DNA of 5,855 nucleotides, taken from Chloroflexota bacterium (GTDB lineage: Bacteria; Chloroflexota; Limnocylindria; Limnocylindrales; CSP1-4). Made by a program: the position numbers and the translations under genes. A model generated the notes under the pieces. That model saw nothing but the letters and a program-made list of their open reading frames with translations, searched no databases and was not told the DNA's origin. The stretch lies in contig DAIERN010000095.1 of NCBI GenBank assembly GCA_027346765.1, positions 1 to 5,855 of the forward strand. Reading direction: 5' to 3'. Shown here one piece after another: positions 5,712-5,855 of the stretch; within the stretch, counting starts at the first letter, position 1; every line of letters starts with the position of its first letter.

Positions 5712-5855
5712 GCCGAGAGCTGCGAATCAACGAGATGATCCGCGTCCCGCAGGTGCGGGTGGTGGATGAAGAGGGCAACCAAGCGGGCGTGATGTCCACA
5801 CCGGACGCCCTCCGGCTCGCGCAGGACAGGGGCTACGACCTCGTTGAGGTCGCAC
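5708..5855 (+). CDS. infC: Translation initiation factor IF-3, N-terminal part, 3' truncated by the window edge
   Basis: IF3 binds the 30S subunit, prevents premature joining of the 50S and checks the start codon and initiator tRNA. The visible 49 residues match the IF3 N-terminal domain: [18 protein letters not shown], then [20 protein letters not shown] and RGYDLVEVA. The frame has a stop at 5681-5683, and no ATG, GTG, TTG or AT-type start between it and the conserved SRELRINE. The only candidate that keeps this N-terminus is CTG 5708, with GAGGGA six bases before it (5696-5701). The in-frame ATG at 5735 would delete the conserved RINE region and has no ribosome site. A non-canonical start is a known IF3 autoregulation device (AUU in E. 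coli infC). Family identity is secure; the CTG start is a strong inference. In related genomes infC usually heads an rpmI-rplT operon, which would lie beyond the window. Confidence 0.93.
   Translation, partial: MSRELRINEMIRVPQVRVVDEEGNQAGVMSTPDALRLAQDRGYDLVEVA

Overview
The window is high-GC bacterial DNA, probably from a member of the Chloroflexota (possibly the Limnocylindria-like branch). The lineage is an inference from three things: a transcriptional T-box in front of thrS in a very GC-rich genome, lipoproteins with long Pro/Thr/Ala/Ser linkers behind the lipidated cysteine, and TATA-like -10 boxes in GC-rich surroundings. All recognised genes lie on the + strand.

Layout. Positions 2-1027 hold the 3' part of an ADP-forming acyl-CoA synthetase: the end of the CoA-ligase part followed by a C-terminal ATP-grasp domain. 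Positions 1028-1299 have no gene but carry a complete T-box riboswitch. It has Stem I with a K-turn and an ACC (Thr) specifier, linker hairpins, the T-box/antiterminator, and a competing intrinsic terminator with a seven-T tail. thrS follows (1300-3147); its ATG starts one base after the T tail, and its Shine-Dalgarno sequence lies inside the terminator stem. Then come two lipoprotein genes (3215-4207 and 4261-5580). The first displays an LCCL domain and the second a jelly-roll (LamG/DUF1080-like) domain. Both end in the same roughly 140-residue domain with four equally spaced cysteines, which I cannot name. At 5708 the infC gene (initiation factor IF3) begins and runs off the window. Its only start that keeps the conserved N-terminus is a CTG, overlapped by the stop codon of a five-codon micro-ORF.

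How the parts relate. thrS and infC are translation genes often found side by side (thrS-infC-rpmI-rplT); here a two-gene surface-lipoprotein module sits between them. thrS should be switched on by uncharged tRNA-Thr through the T-box. infC looks set up for IF3 autoregulation through a non-canonical start codon, as in E. coli (AUU) but with CUG. The most novel-looking element is the lipoprotein pair: one scaffold (lipid anchor, extended linker, shared four-Cys C-terminal domain) carrying two different central binding modules, which suggests domain shuffling in an exported sensing or binding system of unknown function.
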